Shown here one piece after another: positions 1 to 6,965 of a DNA stretch of 7,225 nt. The stretch spans positions 1 through 7,225 of the forward strand of contig VHAW01000086.1 in NCBI GenBank assembly GCA_016872225.1. Reading direction: 5' to 3'. The notes under the pieces were generated by a model. It saw nothing but the letters and a program-made list of their open reading frames with translations. It did no database searches and was not told where the DNA came from. The first letter of the stretch is position 1. Every line of letters starts with the position of its first letter. Both the position numbers and the translations under genes were made by a program. The DNA is from Sphingomonadales bacterium (GTDB taxonomy: Bacteria; Bacteroidota; Bacteroidia; UBA7662).

Positions 1-1040
1 CCGGCCAGCTGATGCAAATCCGCAAGGTTTCCTTTACCTGCAATGGAAACCGGGTGGATTCCATCACGGTGGAATCCGCAATTGAATTTCTGGTCAATGG
101 AGACCATCATTTGGTGATCCGAAGGGGTTTGGATAACAATACGCTGTTAGGAGACTGTGGGTCAGGAACCCAGGAATTTGATACCATTATTGTTAGATTA
201 GAGAATTGCTACGAATACAATATACCAGTGCGCATGCGCAATGTGGATGTTCAGTCCAATAATAGGGATATCGTTCTCACGTGGTCAACCCCTGAGAATT
301 TTGACACGACTTTTTTTAAACGATATATTCTTTACAAGAATGACAGCCTGAATTCATCCCGATGGTTCCGATTCGCCTCCGTTGTCAACCTTAACGATAC
401 CGTTCTGACTACCACAATTCAAGATCCTGCCGGGTCACCCCGTGATTTTTTGGCTGTTTTGGAAATGAAATACTATGGACAGACTGATTTTGGGGACTCG
501 GTAAACAATATTTTTCTCCAGCCCGGTGATACCACCCTGAACAACGGGAATAGAGGTCTGGGGCTTATACGATGGACGGCCTACAAAGGCTGGTCTAACC
601 CCAAGTACAATGTGTTTGTGACCGGTGTGAACGATACCGTAGGTTTATGGGTTGGTTCGACTACCGATACGACCTTTGGCATTCAGAAGGGCACCAAATT
701 AGGAAGGTACAGGTTATGGGTTCAAGCGGTGAACGGGGATAGTTCTTTTGTGGCCCATTCCAATCGGATTTTCTTCGATATTCTTGATCGCCCCGTCATT
801 GTTTTCAACGTGATTACACCCAACGGGGATGGAGCAAACGATAATTTTACGATCAAAGATATTGAGTATTTTCCTGGGACGAAAGTTGCCATTTTTGACC
901 GTTGGAACCAGCAGGTTTTCAGCAGCGAGGACTACCACAACGATTGGTTTCCATCCAATTTTCCGGCGGGAAATTATTATTATATCGTAAGAGTCATTGA
1001 CAAAAATCCTGTTTATGGTCCACTTCAAATTATTAAATAA
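1..1040 (+). CDS. T9SS type B sorting-domain protein, 3' part (gliding-motility-associated C-terminal domain)
   Basis: The reading frame is open to the window edge (in frame from base 3), so the N-terminus and signal peptide lie outside; the ATG at 12 is probably internal. This is supported by alignment with the middle of the downstream protein: GQLMQIRKV here matches GDLLQIQDA there, and GLDNNTLLGDC matches GTDNNTFGNRC. Residues below are counted from the ATG at 12. An Ig/fibronectin III-like stretch (about 70-255, with IVLTW and RYILYKN strands) leads to the C-terminal sorting domain (about 262-342). That domain has the typical VITPNGDGANDNF start, a DRWNQQVF core and an AGNYYYIVRV strand. 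In the family this domain directs export through the outer-membrane T9SS and surface attachment or release. The usual NRWGQ core is changed to DRWNQ. It is probably co-transcribed with the next gene, 5 bases downstream. The export class is clear; the ligand or function of the body is not. Confidence 0.85.
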   Translation, partial: GQLMQIRKVSFTCNGNRVDSITVESAIEFLVNGDHHLVIRRGLDNNTLLGDCGSGTQEFDTIIVRLENCYEYNIPVRMRNVDVQSNNRDIVLTWSTPENFDTTFFKRYILYKNDSLNSSRWFRFASVVNLNDTVLTTTIQDPAGSPRDFLAVLEMKYYGQTDFGDSVNNIFLQPGDTTLNNGNRGLGLIRWTAYKGWSNPKYNVFVTGVNDTVGLWVGSTTDTTFGIQKGTKLGRYRLWVQAVNGDSSFVAHSNRIFFDILDRPVIVFNVITPNGDGANDNFTIKDIEYFPGTKVAIFDRWNQQVFSSEDYHNDWFPSNFPAGNYYYIVRVIDKNPVYGPLQIIK

Positions 1041-1045
1041 TTTGT

Positions 1046-3166
1046 ATGAAAAATTTACTTATTAATTTCACTAAAATATTCGGATTTCTTTGTGCTTTCT
1101 TTTTAGTACATGGTAAAGGTAATGCAACCCACCTTGCCGGAGGAAACATAACGTATGCCAAGTTGGCCAATCCAAACCAATATGAAATCACCTTAACCAT
1201 TTACAGAGATTGCAATTCGATCATGCAAGGTCCTTTCACGACTCCTAACATGAATATGTATTACCGGAATGGTTGCGGTCAAAATTACACACTTCCAGTA
1301 TCCTGGGTCCCAGGAACGGGAATCGAAGTGATTACGGCTTGTACCATCGACCCAAGCACATGCAATGGGGGAACGCGCTATGGTTTGCAGGAGTACAAGT
1401 GGACCGGTACGGTGACTTTGCCCTTCTCTGCCACAAACCCTACGTGCAATGAATGGTATTTTGTTTGGGGTAACAGCGTCAATAATGGATGGTGCTGCCG
1501 CAACACCAACAATACCTTAGGTCCTGCCCCTGGTCAGCAAAACTTTTTTATCGACTCATATCTTAACAACAATATTCCTACTGGGAATACCTCTGCTCGA
1601 TTTAATTCTTTTCAAGTTCCCGCTTATTGCATCCAAGAGCCCGTTACAGTGGTATTTGATGTTTCAGAACAACAGGGTGACTCGGTCGTTTATTCCCTTA
1701 CCTCGGCATTAACTGGGTGGAACGTGAATGCGAATTATTTGGCTCCTCGGACGCCGCAAGTTCCGGCCAATGTGGTGGGGAATCAAATTGCTATTAATCC
1801 CAGCAACGGCAATATCAGTTTTTTCTCCAATACCGCACAGACATCGATTTTCGTTCTTAAGGTAGACGAGTACCGAAATGGCGTGCTCGTCGGTTATGTG
1901 AAGGTCGATGTTCAGGTCATTCTTGGGATTGGACGTTATTGCGATAATATTCGGCCAGCTTTCAAGTATGGTTCGACAGCGATACAATGCACGACGGACA
2001 CCACTTTCAAAGTAGAGCTTAATTCGCTGATTGCGTGCAATTCAATTACTAGGAATGGTTCGGAGTTTCGATTGTATGATCCTGATGGGGATTTGCTTCA
2101 AATTCAGGATGCGAGGCCCGATACTTGCATCAGCGACGGACGTACGCGCAATATTTGGCTACGACTGACCAGGGGTTTCGAGAAAAATGGTCGTTATTTC
2201 TTAGTTAGCCGTAAGGGTACCGATAACAACACCTTTGGGAATCGTTGTGATTTATTCATGAATGAGTTTGACACCCTCATTATTAACGTGAGTAATTGTC
2301 CTGATTATCGTGCCCCTTTGTTAATGGAAAACGTTACGCTTGATACGGTCAACGAAAATGCGGTGATTCTAAATTGGCGCATAGACCCGAACAACGATAC
2401 GATGAACCGGTCGTGGTTTAATGGCTATAACCTTTATCGTTATCGTCCAGGTGATAATCCCATTCGTTTGAGCAATCGCTTTTGGATAGAGCCTTCTGTG
2501 GATTCTCTAAAGCACAGAGACGTGTATGCCCCAGTTTTGCCCAAAGATGAGTCAATCAGCTACAATGTCGATCTCAATCTCATCAACGGGAGGCGGAATA
2601 TTCGGTCTCGGACCTTGTCCACTATTCGGCTAGTGAATGAACCAGCGACGATCGAAGATGATTCCATGATGTCCTTGCAATGGAATGGTTATCTCGGTTG
2701 GGATACAGCTCGTTATCAAATTGAGCGGTTCGATATCAAAAGACCTGAATTGGGCTGGAATGTTGACTCTTCTAACATCATTGATACGACCATCAATTAC
2801 CTAAAGCCCAAAAAGAAAGGTCTCTACAAACTACGCTTATACACCGAGCGTCCAGACGCCGTTTTCCGTTCTTATTCCAATGTGTTGGAGTTTGGTGTGC
2901 CATATCGTGAAGTTGTGGTGCCCAATGTAATTACTCCGAATGGGGACGATATCAACGATAAAGTCAAGATTAAATACCTTTACCTATACCCAGGATCAAG
3001 ATTTACGCTGTTTAACCGGTGGGGTCAAACCGTATTTCATTCCGACGATTACCAAAACGATTGGGATGCACCGGGTCTAGAAGCAGGCAATTACTACTAT
3101 CTGCTCAAAGTGAACGATGATGGCAACGATGTCTCTTACACGGGGACGATTCGTGTTATCCGCTAG
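1046..3166 (+). CDS. Secreted T9SS type B sorting-domain protein, Ig/fibronectin-like (706 aa)
   Basis: Complete gene. Residues 1-27 form a signal peptide (KNLL, hydrophobic FGFLCAFFLVHG, cleavage probably after GNA). The mature start THLAGGNITYAKL, followed by YEITLTIYRDC, is a pattern I recognise from large Bacteroidota gliding-motility-associated proteins. The body is cysteine-rich (for example NGWCCRN at 147-153), has a cadherin-like DPDGDLL at 345-351 and FN3-like segments from about 423 to 618 (VILNWRI, YNLYRYR, YKLRLYT). The C-terminus (about 623-706) is the type B sorting domain: NVITPNGDDIND, FNRWGQTVF, AGNYYYLLKV. Sec export followed by T9SS passage to the cell surface or medium is therefore expected. 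There is no clear Shine-Dalgarno before the ATG, usual for this phylum. From about residue 345 onward it is a paralogue of the upstream gene. No catalytic motif is visible; an adhesive or structural role is inferred. Its 3' end overlaps the convergent regulator gene by 11 bases. Confidence 0.9.
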   Translation: MKNLLINFTKIFGFLCAFFLVHGKGNATHLAGGNITYAKLANPNQYEITLTIYRDCNSIMQGPFTTPNMNMYYRNGCGQNYTLPVSWVPGTGIEVITACTIDPSTCNGGTRYGLQEYKWTGTVTLPFSATNPTCNEWYFVWGNSVNNGWCCRNTNNTLGPAPGQQNFFIDSYLNNNIPTGNTSARFNSFQVPAYCIQEPVTVVFDVSEQQGDSVVYSLTSALTGWNVNANYLAPRTPQVPANVVGNQIAINPSNGNISFFSNTAQTSIFVLKVDEYRNGVLVGYVKVDVQVILGIGRYCDNIRPAFKYGSTAIQCTTDTTFKVELNSLIACNSITRNGSEFRLYDPDGDLLQIQDARPDTCISDGRTRNIWLRLTRGFEKNGRYFLVSRKGTDNNTFGNRCDLFMNEFDTLIINVSNCPDYRAPLLMENVTLDTVNENAVILNWRIDPNNDTMNRSWFNGYNLYRYRPGDNPIRLSNRFWIEPSVDSLKHRDVYAPVLPKDESISYNVDLNLINGRRNIRSRTLSTIRLVNEPATIEDDSMMSLQWNGYLGWDTARYQIERFDIKRPELGWNVDSSNIIDTTINYLKPKKKGLYKLRLYTERPDAVFRSYSNVLEFGVPYREVVVPNVITPNGDDINDKVKIKYLYLYPGSRFTLFNRWGQTVFHSDDYQNDWDAPGLEAGNYYYLLKVNDDGNDVSYTGTIRVIR

Positions 3167-4550
3167 ATTTTTGTTTTGGTTTGGATAATTGATATCGCTC
3201 AATTTTATTATAAAGGTGGGAGCGCTGAATGCCAATGGTCTCAGCTGTTTTGGCTATATTCCAATGGTGCTCCTTAAGTTTTAATTCCACGAAAATTCGC
3301 TCGATGCGTTCTTTGAAATGCTGGAATTTTTCCTCTTCCAAGGTTGCGAGGAGCGCTTGAAATTCGGGTTGGTATCTGGCATGAATATTGTATTCCGATG
3401 ACTCATCCGTTCCGATGGGTTGTATGTATTGGTGAACATCCTTTCGGGTAATGCTTGGGCCGGTAAGGATAGCGAGCCTTTCAACGGCATTTTTGAGCTC
3501 ACGTAAATTACCAGTCCATGGAAGAGCCTGCAAGGCTCTTAGTGCATCTGGTTCCAGATGCAGGGTAGGTAATTGGTATTGTTTGCATATTCGATTAAGG
3601 TAGATACCCGCTAACATGGGGATATCCTCGCGGCGTTGGTGGAGGGAGGGCAGATGGACAAGGATTACACTGAGCAAATGATACAAATCCAGTCTGAATT
3701 TCCCTTTTTCGATAAGCTGGACCAAGTCTTTTTGGCTACCAGCCAAGATTCTCACTCCGTTGCGAATGGCACTACCTTGATTTTTGGAAGATTCCAGAAG
3801 GCGCACCAGGGTGAGCTGGGCAGGTCCTGGCAGGTCGGCAATTTCGTCCAAGAACAAGGTTCCTCCCAGGGCCTGGTTATAATAGCCTTTAGGCAAAAGT
3901 TTATCTCCGGGAGGATCTCCTTGGCCAAACAACTTCAATTCAAGGTTATCGGCGGGGACAGTAGCGCAGTTGAGCGATACAAATGGCCCGTGATTTCGGG
4001 GGCTTAGGCGATGGATGAACCGGGCAATCCACTCTTTGCCGGTACCGGCCTGTCCACTAATCAGGATGCGAACATCGGTCGGGGCAACTCGCTGCAAAGT
4101 TTCCTTGAGGCTAAGCAGGGCAGGGGATTGTCCTTGTAATTCTACCGGATCCAGGTCGTCTTGCGCCCAGGTTATGGCTTCTTGCTTGAGTGTGCGTATT
4201 TGGAGAGCGTTGCGAATGGTGATTAGGAGCCGGTCTAGATCAAGGGGCTTGGTAATGAAATCAAAGGCCCCAATCTTGGTGGCTTCGACCGCTGTCTGCA
4301 CATTGCCATGCGCTGAAATCATAATTATGGGCAAATGGACAAAATTTCTTGAGCAATGGGTCAACAATTCTATGCCATCCATGCGGGGCATTTTGATATC
4401 GGATAGGACCAAATCGTATTCCCTATCCCCAAGGATTTGAAGAGCTTGAATACCATCCCCGGCGAGATCTACATAAAAACCTTCACCTTCCAAGATGTCC
4501 TTAAGACTATCTCGGATGGGAGCTTCATCATCAACAACAAGAATCCGCAT
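3156..4550 (-). CDS. NtrC-type response regulator with degenerate sigma-54 interaction domain
   Basis: A 464-residue three-domain regulator. The receiver domain (1-120) has the acidic pair D7/D8, phosphoacceptor D51 in LVLSDIKMPRMDG, S79 and K101, so it should be phosphorylated by a sensor kinase; none is in view. The AAA+ domain (about 138-365) has Walker A GQAGTGKE (166-173), Walker B LFLDEI with D235/E236, an arginine finger in FRLDLY (R286) and sensor II WTGNLRELKNAVERL (345-359). The C-terminus (about 428-453, WNIAKTAETIGIQRSHLYNKI) is a Fis-type helix-turn-helix. Two features of the family are missing. The GAFTGA loop, expected after ELFG, is replaced by QGDPPGDK and is about two residues shorter. 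The second arginine finger, normally the R of DLYYRL, is L292. In the family these contact sigma-54 and the neighbouring ATP site, so I infer that it does not open sigma-54 promoters, though it may still bind DNA. The start ATG abuts an inverted repeat that may be its operator. Confidence 0.9.
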   Translation of the reverse strand: MRILVVDDEAPIRDSLKDILEGEGFYVDLAGDGIQALQILGDREYDLVLSDIKMPRMDGIELLTHCSRNFVHLPIIMISAHGNVQTAVEATKIGAFDFITKPLDLDRLLITIRNALQIRTLKQEAITWAQDDLDPVELQGQSPALLSLKETLQRVAPTDVRILISGQAGTGKEWIARFIHRLSPRNHGPFVSLNCATVPADNLELKLFGQGDPPGDKLLPKGYYNQALGGTLFLDEIADLPGPAQLTLVRLLESSKNQGSAIRNGVRILAGSQKDLVQLIEKGKFRLDLYHLLSVILVHLPSLHQRREDIPMLAGIYLNRICKQYQLPTLHLEPDALRALQALPWTGNLRELKNAVERLAILTGPSITRKDVHQYIQPIGTDESSEYNIHARYQPEFQALLATLEEEKFQHFKERIERIFVELKLKEHHWNIAKTAETIGIQRSHLYNKIERYQLSKPKQKSSG

Positions 4551-4580
4551 AAACTTTGTCTAATATACTATACAAAGTTT
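4551..4580. promoter_or_regulatory. Perfect 9-bp inverted repeat abutting the response regulator start codon
   Basis: AAACTTTGT (4551-4559) and its exact reverse complement ACAAAGTTT (4572-4580) flank a 12-base spacer. Arm centres are 21 bp apart, about two helical turns, as expected for a dimeric DNA-binding protein. The left arm touches the ATG of the regulator (4550-4548). A site here could be an operator for autoregulation, or in the RNA a hairpin close to the start codon. That it is functional is inferred from position and symmetry only. Confidence 0.4.
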
Positions 4581-4597
4581 GGGAATTGCAAATTTGC
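4560..4597 (-). promoter_or_regulatory. Candidate Bacteroidota-type promoter of the response regulator, with a 10-bp palindrome
   Basis: Read on the minus strand, TTTG (4592-4589 region, inside the perfect palindrome GCAAATTTGC at 4588-4597) is followed after 21 bases by TATATTAG (4567-4560). This is one mismatch from the Bacteroidota -7 consensus TAnnTTTG, with about the right spacing from a -33 TTTG. It would give an almost leaderless mRNA, which weakens the case. An alternative -7 is AAACTTTG (4580-4573), also one mismatch, giving a leader of about 18 bases; its nearest TTG is 22 bases upstream. Confidence 0.25.
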
Positions 4598-4645
4598 TAA
4601 GTCAATATTTTTAAATCAACTCAATTGATGACTCACCCTCAAAAA

Positions 4646-4963
4646 ATGGTTGCGCTGTAAGCCAGATTCTGTATGCCTTGTGGCATTTCCACCATTTATC
4701 TGAGCGGCCTACCCCCCGGGAACGCGCGAGCAACGCTGCCCCGGTATACACGGCCTTGCAACCCAGGAGGTTTACCCCAAACCGATGTCACCATCGGAGC
4801 GCGTGAGCTCTTACCTCACGTTTTCACCCTTGACCTTGCGGTCGGTTCTTTTCTGTGGCACTTTCTGCCGGGTTACCCCGGCCTTTGTTTCCAAAGCCTG
4901 GCGCTCTGCGTTGTCCGGACTTTCCTCCAGCACCGAGGTGCCGGCGGCGGAACGCGCAACCGC
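4646..4963 (-). ncRNA. rnpB: RNase P RNA (bacterial type A-like)
   Basis: This is the catalytic RNA of RNase P, which removes 5' leaders from pre-tRNAs. Read on the minus strand it holds the conserved 5' P4 segment GAGGAAAGTCCGGAC (4927-4913), the core block AAGGGTGAAAACGTGAGGTAA, GGTAAACCTCC, the GGGTAGGC element of the tRNA 3'-CCA-binding loop, and the 3' P4 segment ACAGAATCTGGCTTAC (4672-4657). Helices I can pair by eye are: P1, GGTTGCGC (4961-4954) with GCGCAACC (4655-4648); P2, TTCCGCC (4952-4946) with GGTGGAA (4693-4687); a P12-like hairpin CCGATG-GTGA-CATCGG (4797-4782); and a P19-like hairpin ATGCC-ACAA-GGCAT (4686-4673). Compared with E. coli the P18 hairpin is missing, and the RNA is short (about 315 nt). 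The exact ends are uncertain by a few bases; they were set by P1. A T6 run (4646-4641) follows P1 and may mark termination. The gene begins about 8-10 bases after the mutase stop codon on the same strand. Confidence 0.95.
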
Positions 4964-4970
4964 TACGAAG

Positions 4971-6374
4971 TTACGCCCCGTACAGGGTACTTTGGGCCGC
5001 TCTGAGGATGGCCTCGGTTTCTTCGCGGGTATTGGATTCGGCGTAAATTCTTAAGACCGGTTCAGTTCCCGAAGCGCGGAACATCACCCAATCGTTATCG
5101 TTGAGCCAACATTTAAAGCCGTCCACCGACTCGGTTCGTTGGACTGTATAGGACCCAAATTGAGTGTAAATCCCTGCGGCCAAATTGGCCATGACTTCGG
5201 ACTTGTGGGCATCTTCGATATGCAAGTCCCATCGATCATAGCAGAAGGTCCCCGAAATCGCATAGACGTCATTGATAAGTTCTTCCAGGGTTTTGCCGGA
5301 TTTGGCCATGTATTCCATTAAAGTTAAGCCAATCCAAATACCATCTCTCTCAGGGATGTATCCGTCAATTGCAATACCTCCCGACTCTTCACCACCGACC
5401 AAAACACTCCCTTTGGTCATGATTTCGCAGATGTATTTAAATCCAATCGGGGTAACTTGAAGTTCTAATCCGTAATGCTGGCAAATTTTCGCAATGCGTG
5501 GGCTAACGGAAAACGAAACTACCACACGTCCTGTTCGTTGTTTCACCCCGGTGAGATAAGCAATCAATAACATCAGAATATGATGAGAATCCACAAAATT
5601 TCCTTTGGAATCCATTAGGCCAATTCGGTCTGCATCGCCATCCACGGCAAGGCCTATTTTTAAATGCGAATGCACCGCCATGGTTGTGGAAAGTTCTTGG
5701 AGATTTCGGGCAATGGGTTCCGGGGCCTGCCCATTGAAACCGGGATTATGTTGACAATGAAGCAAATGGGTCTTGGGGAACAAGGCAGGTATTACTCGTT
5801 GTCCAGCACCGTACATCGCATCAAAAGCAAGTCCTTGGGAGATCGCAGCGATGGCCTTCAGATCAAAGCTTTTGCGAATTTGTTCTAGGTAGGCTTCCAT
5901 AAGGTCCAGTTTCTGTACCATACCCACCGATAGCCAGTGTTCTACCGGGTGTGAAAGCGATGGTACGTCCTCGGGAATAAGGGTCTCAACTTCACTAATC
6001 ATGGAAGGGATAGCAGGGCCGCCATAATGAGCTTTGATTTTGAATCCGTTGTAGGCAGGGGGATTGTGACTGGCTGTGAGAATAATACCCGCCTGGGCTG
6101 CGTTTTGCAAGGTCCCAAGCGATACCATGGGTGTTGAAACAAAGTCATTTAGATCCCAAAGGACTTTGACACCGTTTTGGGCCAGTACCCTCGCAACAAC
6201 CTCAGCAAACATTCGACCCCCAAAGCGGCAATCTGAACCCAAGACCGCCACGGGTTGAGGATGTTGTTTGAGAAGCCACAACGCAGTCCCTTGGGCGACC
6301 CTTGCCACCTGGTCGACGGTGAATTCTCTAGCGATGATGGCACGCCAACCATCGGTTCCAAATTTAATTTTCAT
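4971..6374 (-). CDS. Phosphoglucomutase/phosphomannomutase family protein (alpha-D-phosphohexomutase)
   Basis: A 467-residue cytosolic enzyme of normal family length that moves phosphate between C1 and C6 of hexose phosphates, feeding nucleotide-sugar, glycan or glycogen synthesis. All four signature loops are intact. The catalytic phosphoserine loop is TASHNPP (S102). The Mg2+-binding loop is DGDADR (D245, D247, D249). The sugar-binding loop is GGEESGG (327-333). The C-terminal phosphate-binding loop is RASGTEP (433-439). The N-terminus KFGTDGWRAI is typical, which supports the ATG at 6374-6372; a weak TAAGG lies just upstream. The GEESGG loop fits glucose/mannose mutases rather than phosphoglucosamine mutase, but the preferred sugar cannot be read from the sequence. 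It is divergent from the gene at 6456 across an 81-base gap. rnpB follows its stop almost directly, so read-through into rnpB is possible. Confidence 0.93.
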   Translation of the reverse strand: MKIKFGTDGWRAIIAREFTVDQVARVAQGTALWLLKQHPQPVAVLGSDCRFGGRMFAEVVARVLAQNGVKVLWDLNDFVSTPMVSLGTLQNAAQAGIILTASHNPPAYNGFKIKAHYGGPAIPSMISEVETLIPEDVPSLSHPVEHWLSVGMVQKLDLMEAYLEQIRKSFDLKAIAAISQGLAFDAMYGAGQRVIPALFPKTHLLHCQHNPGFNGQAPEPIARNLQELSTTMAVHSHLKIGLAVDGDADRIGLMDSKGNFVDSHHILMLLIAYLTGVKQRTGRVVVSFSVSPRIAKICQHYGLELQVTPIGFKYICEIMTKGSVLVGGEESGGIAIDGYIPERDGIWIGLTLMEYMAKSGKTLEELINDVYAISGTFCYDRWDLHIEDAHKSEVMANLAAGIYTQFGSYTVQRTESVDGFKCWLNDNDWVMFRASGTEPVLRIYAESNTREETEAILRAAQSTLYGA

Positions 6375-6455
6375 GCCTTAAAGATAATTTCAAGGAAGCG
6401 GAGGTTTCTTTCCTGGGGCCTTGGGTTAAATCCAAGCGCAGAAAAGGTCTAAATC

Positions 6456-6965
6456 TTGTATCCTAAGCCTATTGTAACACTATTGGAGCGTATTTTTGAG
6501 TCTCAATCATCCTTTACCGTGAAAAAGGCTTCGCTAGACCAAGACTTTCTTAGCCTGATTGCTTTGCGTAATCAACTGATTGGATTGAATTATTCAGATC
6601 CCGCCTATGATGAAGGAGAAGATGCTATGAACGAGGCTGAAGATGCCTTTAACGAGGAGCACGGGCCGTATTTAGAAGAAAAGCTCCAGAATCTCCATGA
6701 GGCTCATTTTCCGGGCCAGGATATATTGTTACCGACGGCCTATATGGCTTCCTGCTACAACGAGTCGGTTATCGAAGAGGGCTCCTACGAGCTTCCGATG
6801 GATGAAGGTATTTTGGTAGATTGGGAGGTAGCAGGTCAGCCTACTCGAAGGGCCAAGTTGGTTTTGGTTCCGGCTCCATTGCGATTCATGCTTTTCGATG
6901 GCGAAGCTTTGCAGCTGTTATGGTCCGTGGAGGATGAGCACGTTTACCATTCTCCACAAGTTTAA
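6456..6965 (+). CDS. Hypothetical acidic protein (169 aa), family not recognised
   Basis: I do not recognise this protein. It has no signal peptide or membrane segment, so it is probably cytosolic. Residues 1-45 look helical (VTLLERIF, FLSLIALRNQLIGL), about 47-77 are strongly acidic (DPAYDEGEDAMNEAEDAFNEEHG), and the C-terminal third (about 117-160) reads as alternating beta strands (GILVDWEV, AKLVLVPAPLRFMLFDG, LQLLWSVED). The start is a TTG at 6456. An in-frame TAA (6450-6452) lies just upstream and the first in-frame ATG is residue 58, deep in the acidic segment, so an ATG start would lose a third of the protein. An AAGG eight bases before the TTG supports it; GTG at 6519 is an alternative. 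Codon use resembles the neighbours and the frame is long and clean, so I take it as real. It is divergent from the mutase gene and 39 bases upstream of a lipoprotein gene; a shared function is not evident. Confidence 0.7.
   Translation: MYPKPIVTLLERIFESQSSFTVKKASLDQDFLSLIALRNQLIGLNYSDPAYDEGEDAMNEAEDAFNEEHGPYLEEKLQNLHEAHFPGQDILLPTAYMASCYNESVIEEGSYELPMDEGILVDWEVAGQPTRRAKLVLVPAPLRFMLFDGEALQLLWSVEDEHVYHSPQV

Noticed and set aside
56..77. Perfect 8-bp inverted repeat GGATTCCA-TCACGG-TGGAATCC in the first gene
   Set aside because: It lies inside coding sequence and arises from similar codons for VDS and VES; no regulatory context is visible.
3636..4440. Plus-strand open frames at 3636-4007 and 4015-4440
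   Set aside because: They are antisense shadows of the regulator gene, which has full domain motifs on the minus strand.
4611..4630. Weak dyad ATCAA-CTCAA-TTGAT as an rnpB terminator
   Set aside because: Only five AT-rich pairs and no clean T-run directly after it on the minus strand; not convincing as a terminator.
4673..5054. Open frames on the plus strand across 4673-5054
   Set aside because: They run antisense to rnpB and the end of the mutase gene; the RNA has clear conserved blocks and paired helices, so these frames are chance.
6375..6455. Promoter or operator in the divergent gap between the mutase and the 169-residue protein
   Set aside because: TATCTTTA near the mutase start is close to a -7 box but sits only a few bases before the ATG with no -33 partner; the short dyad CTTGG-N7-CCAAG is weak.
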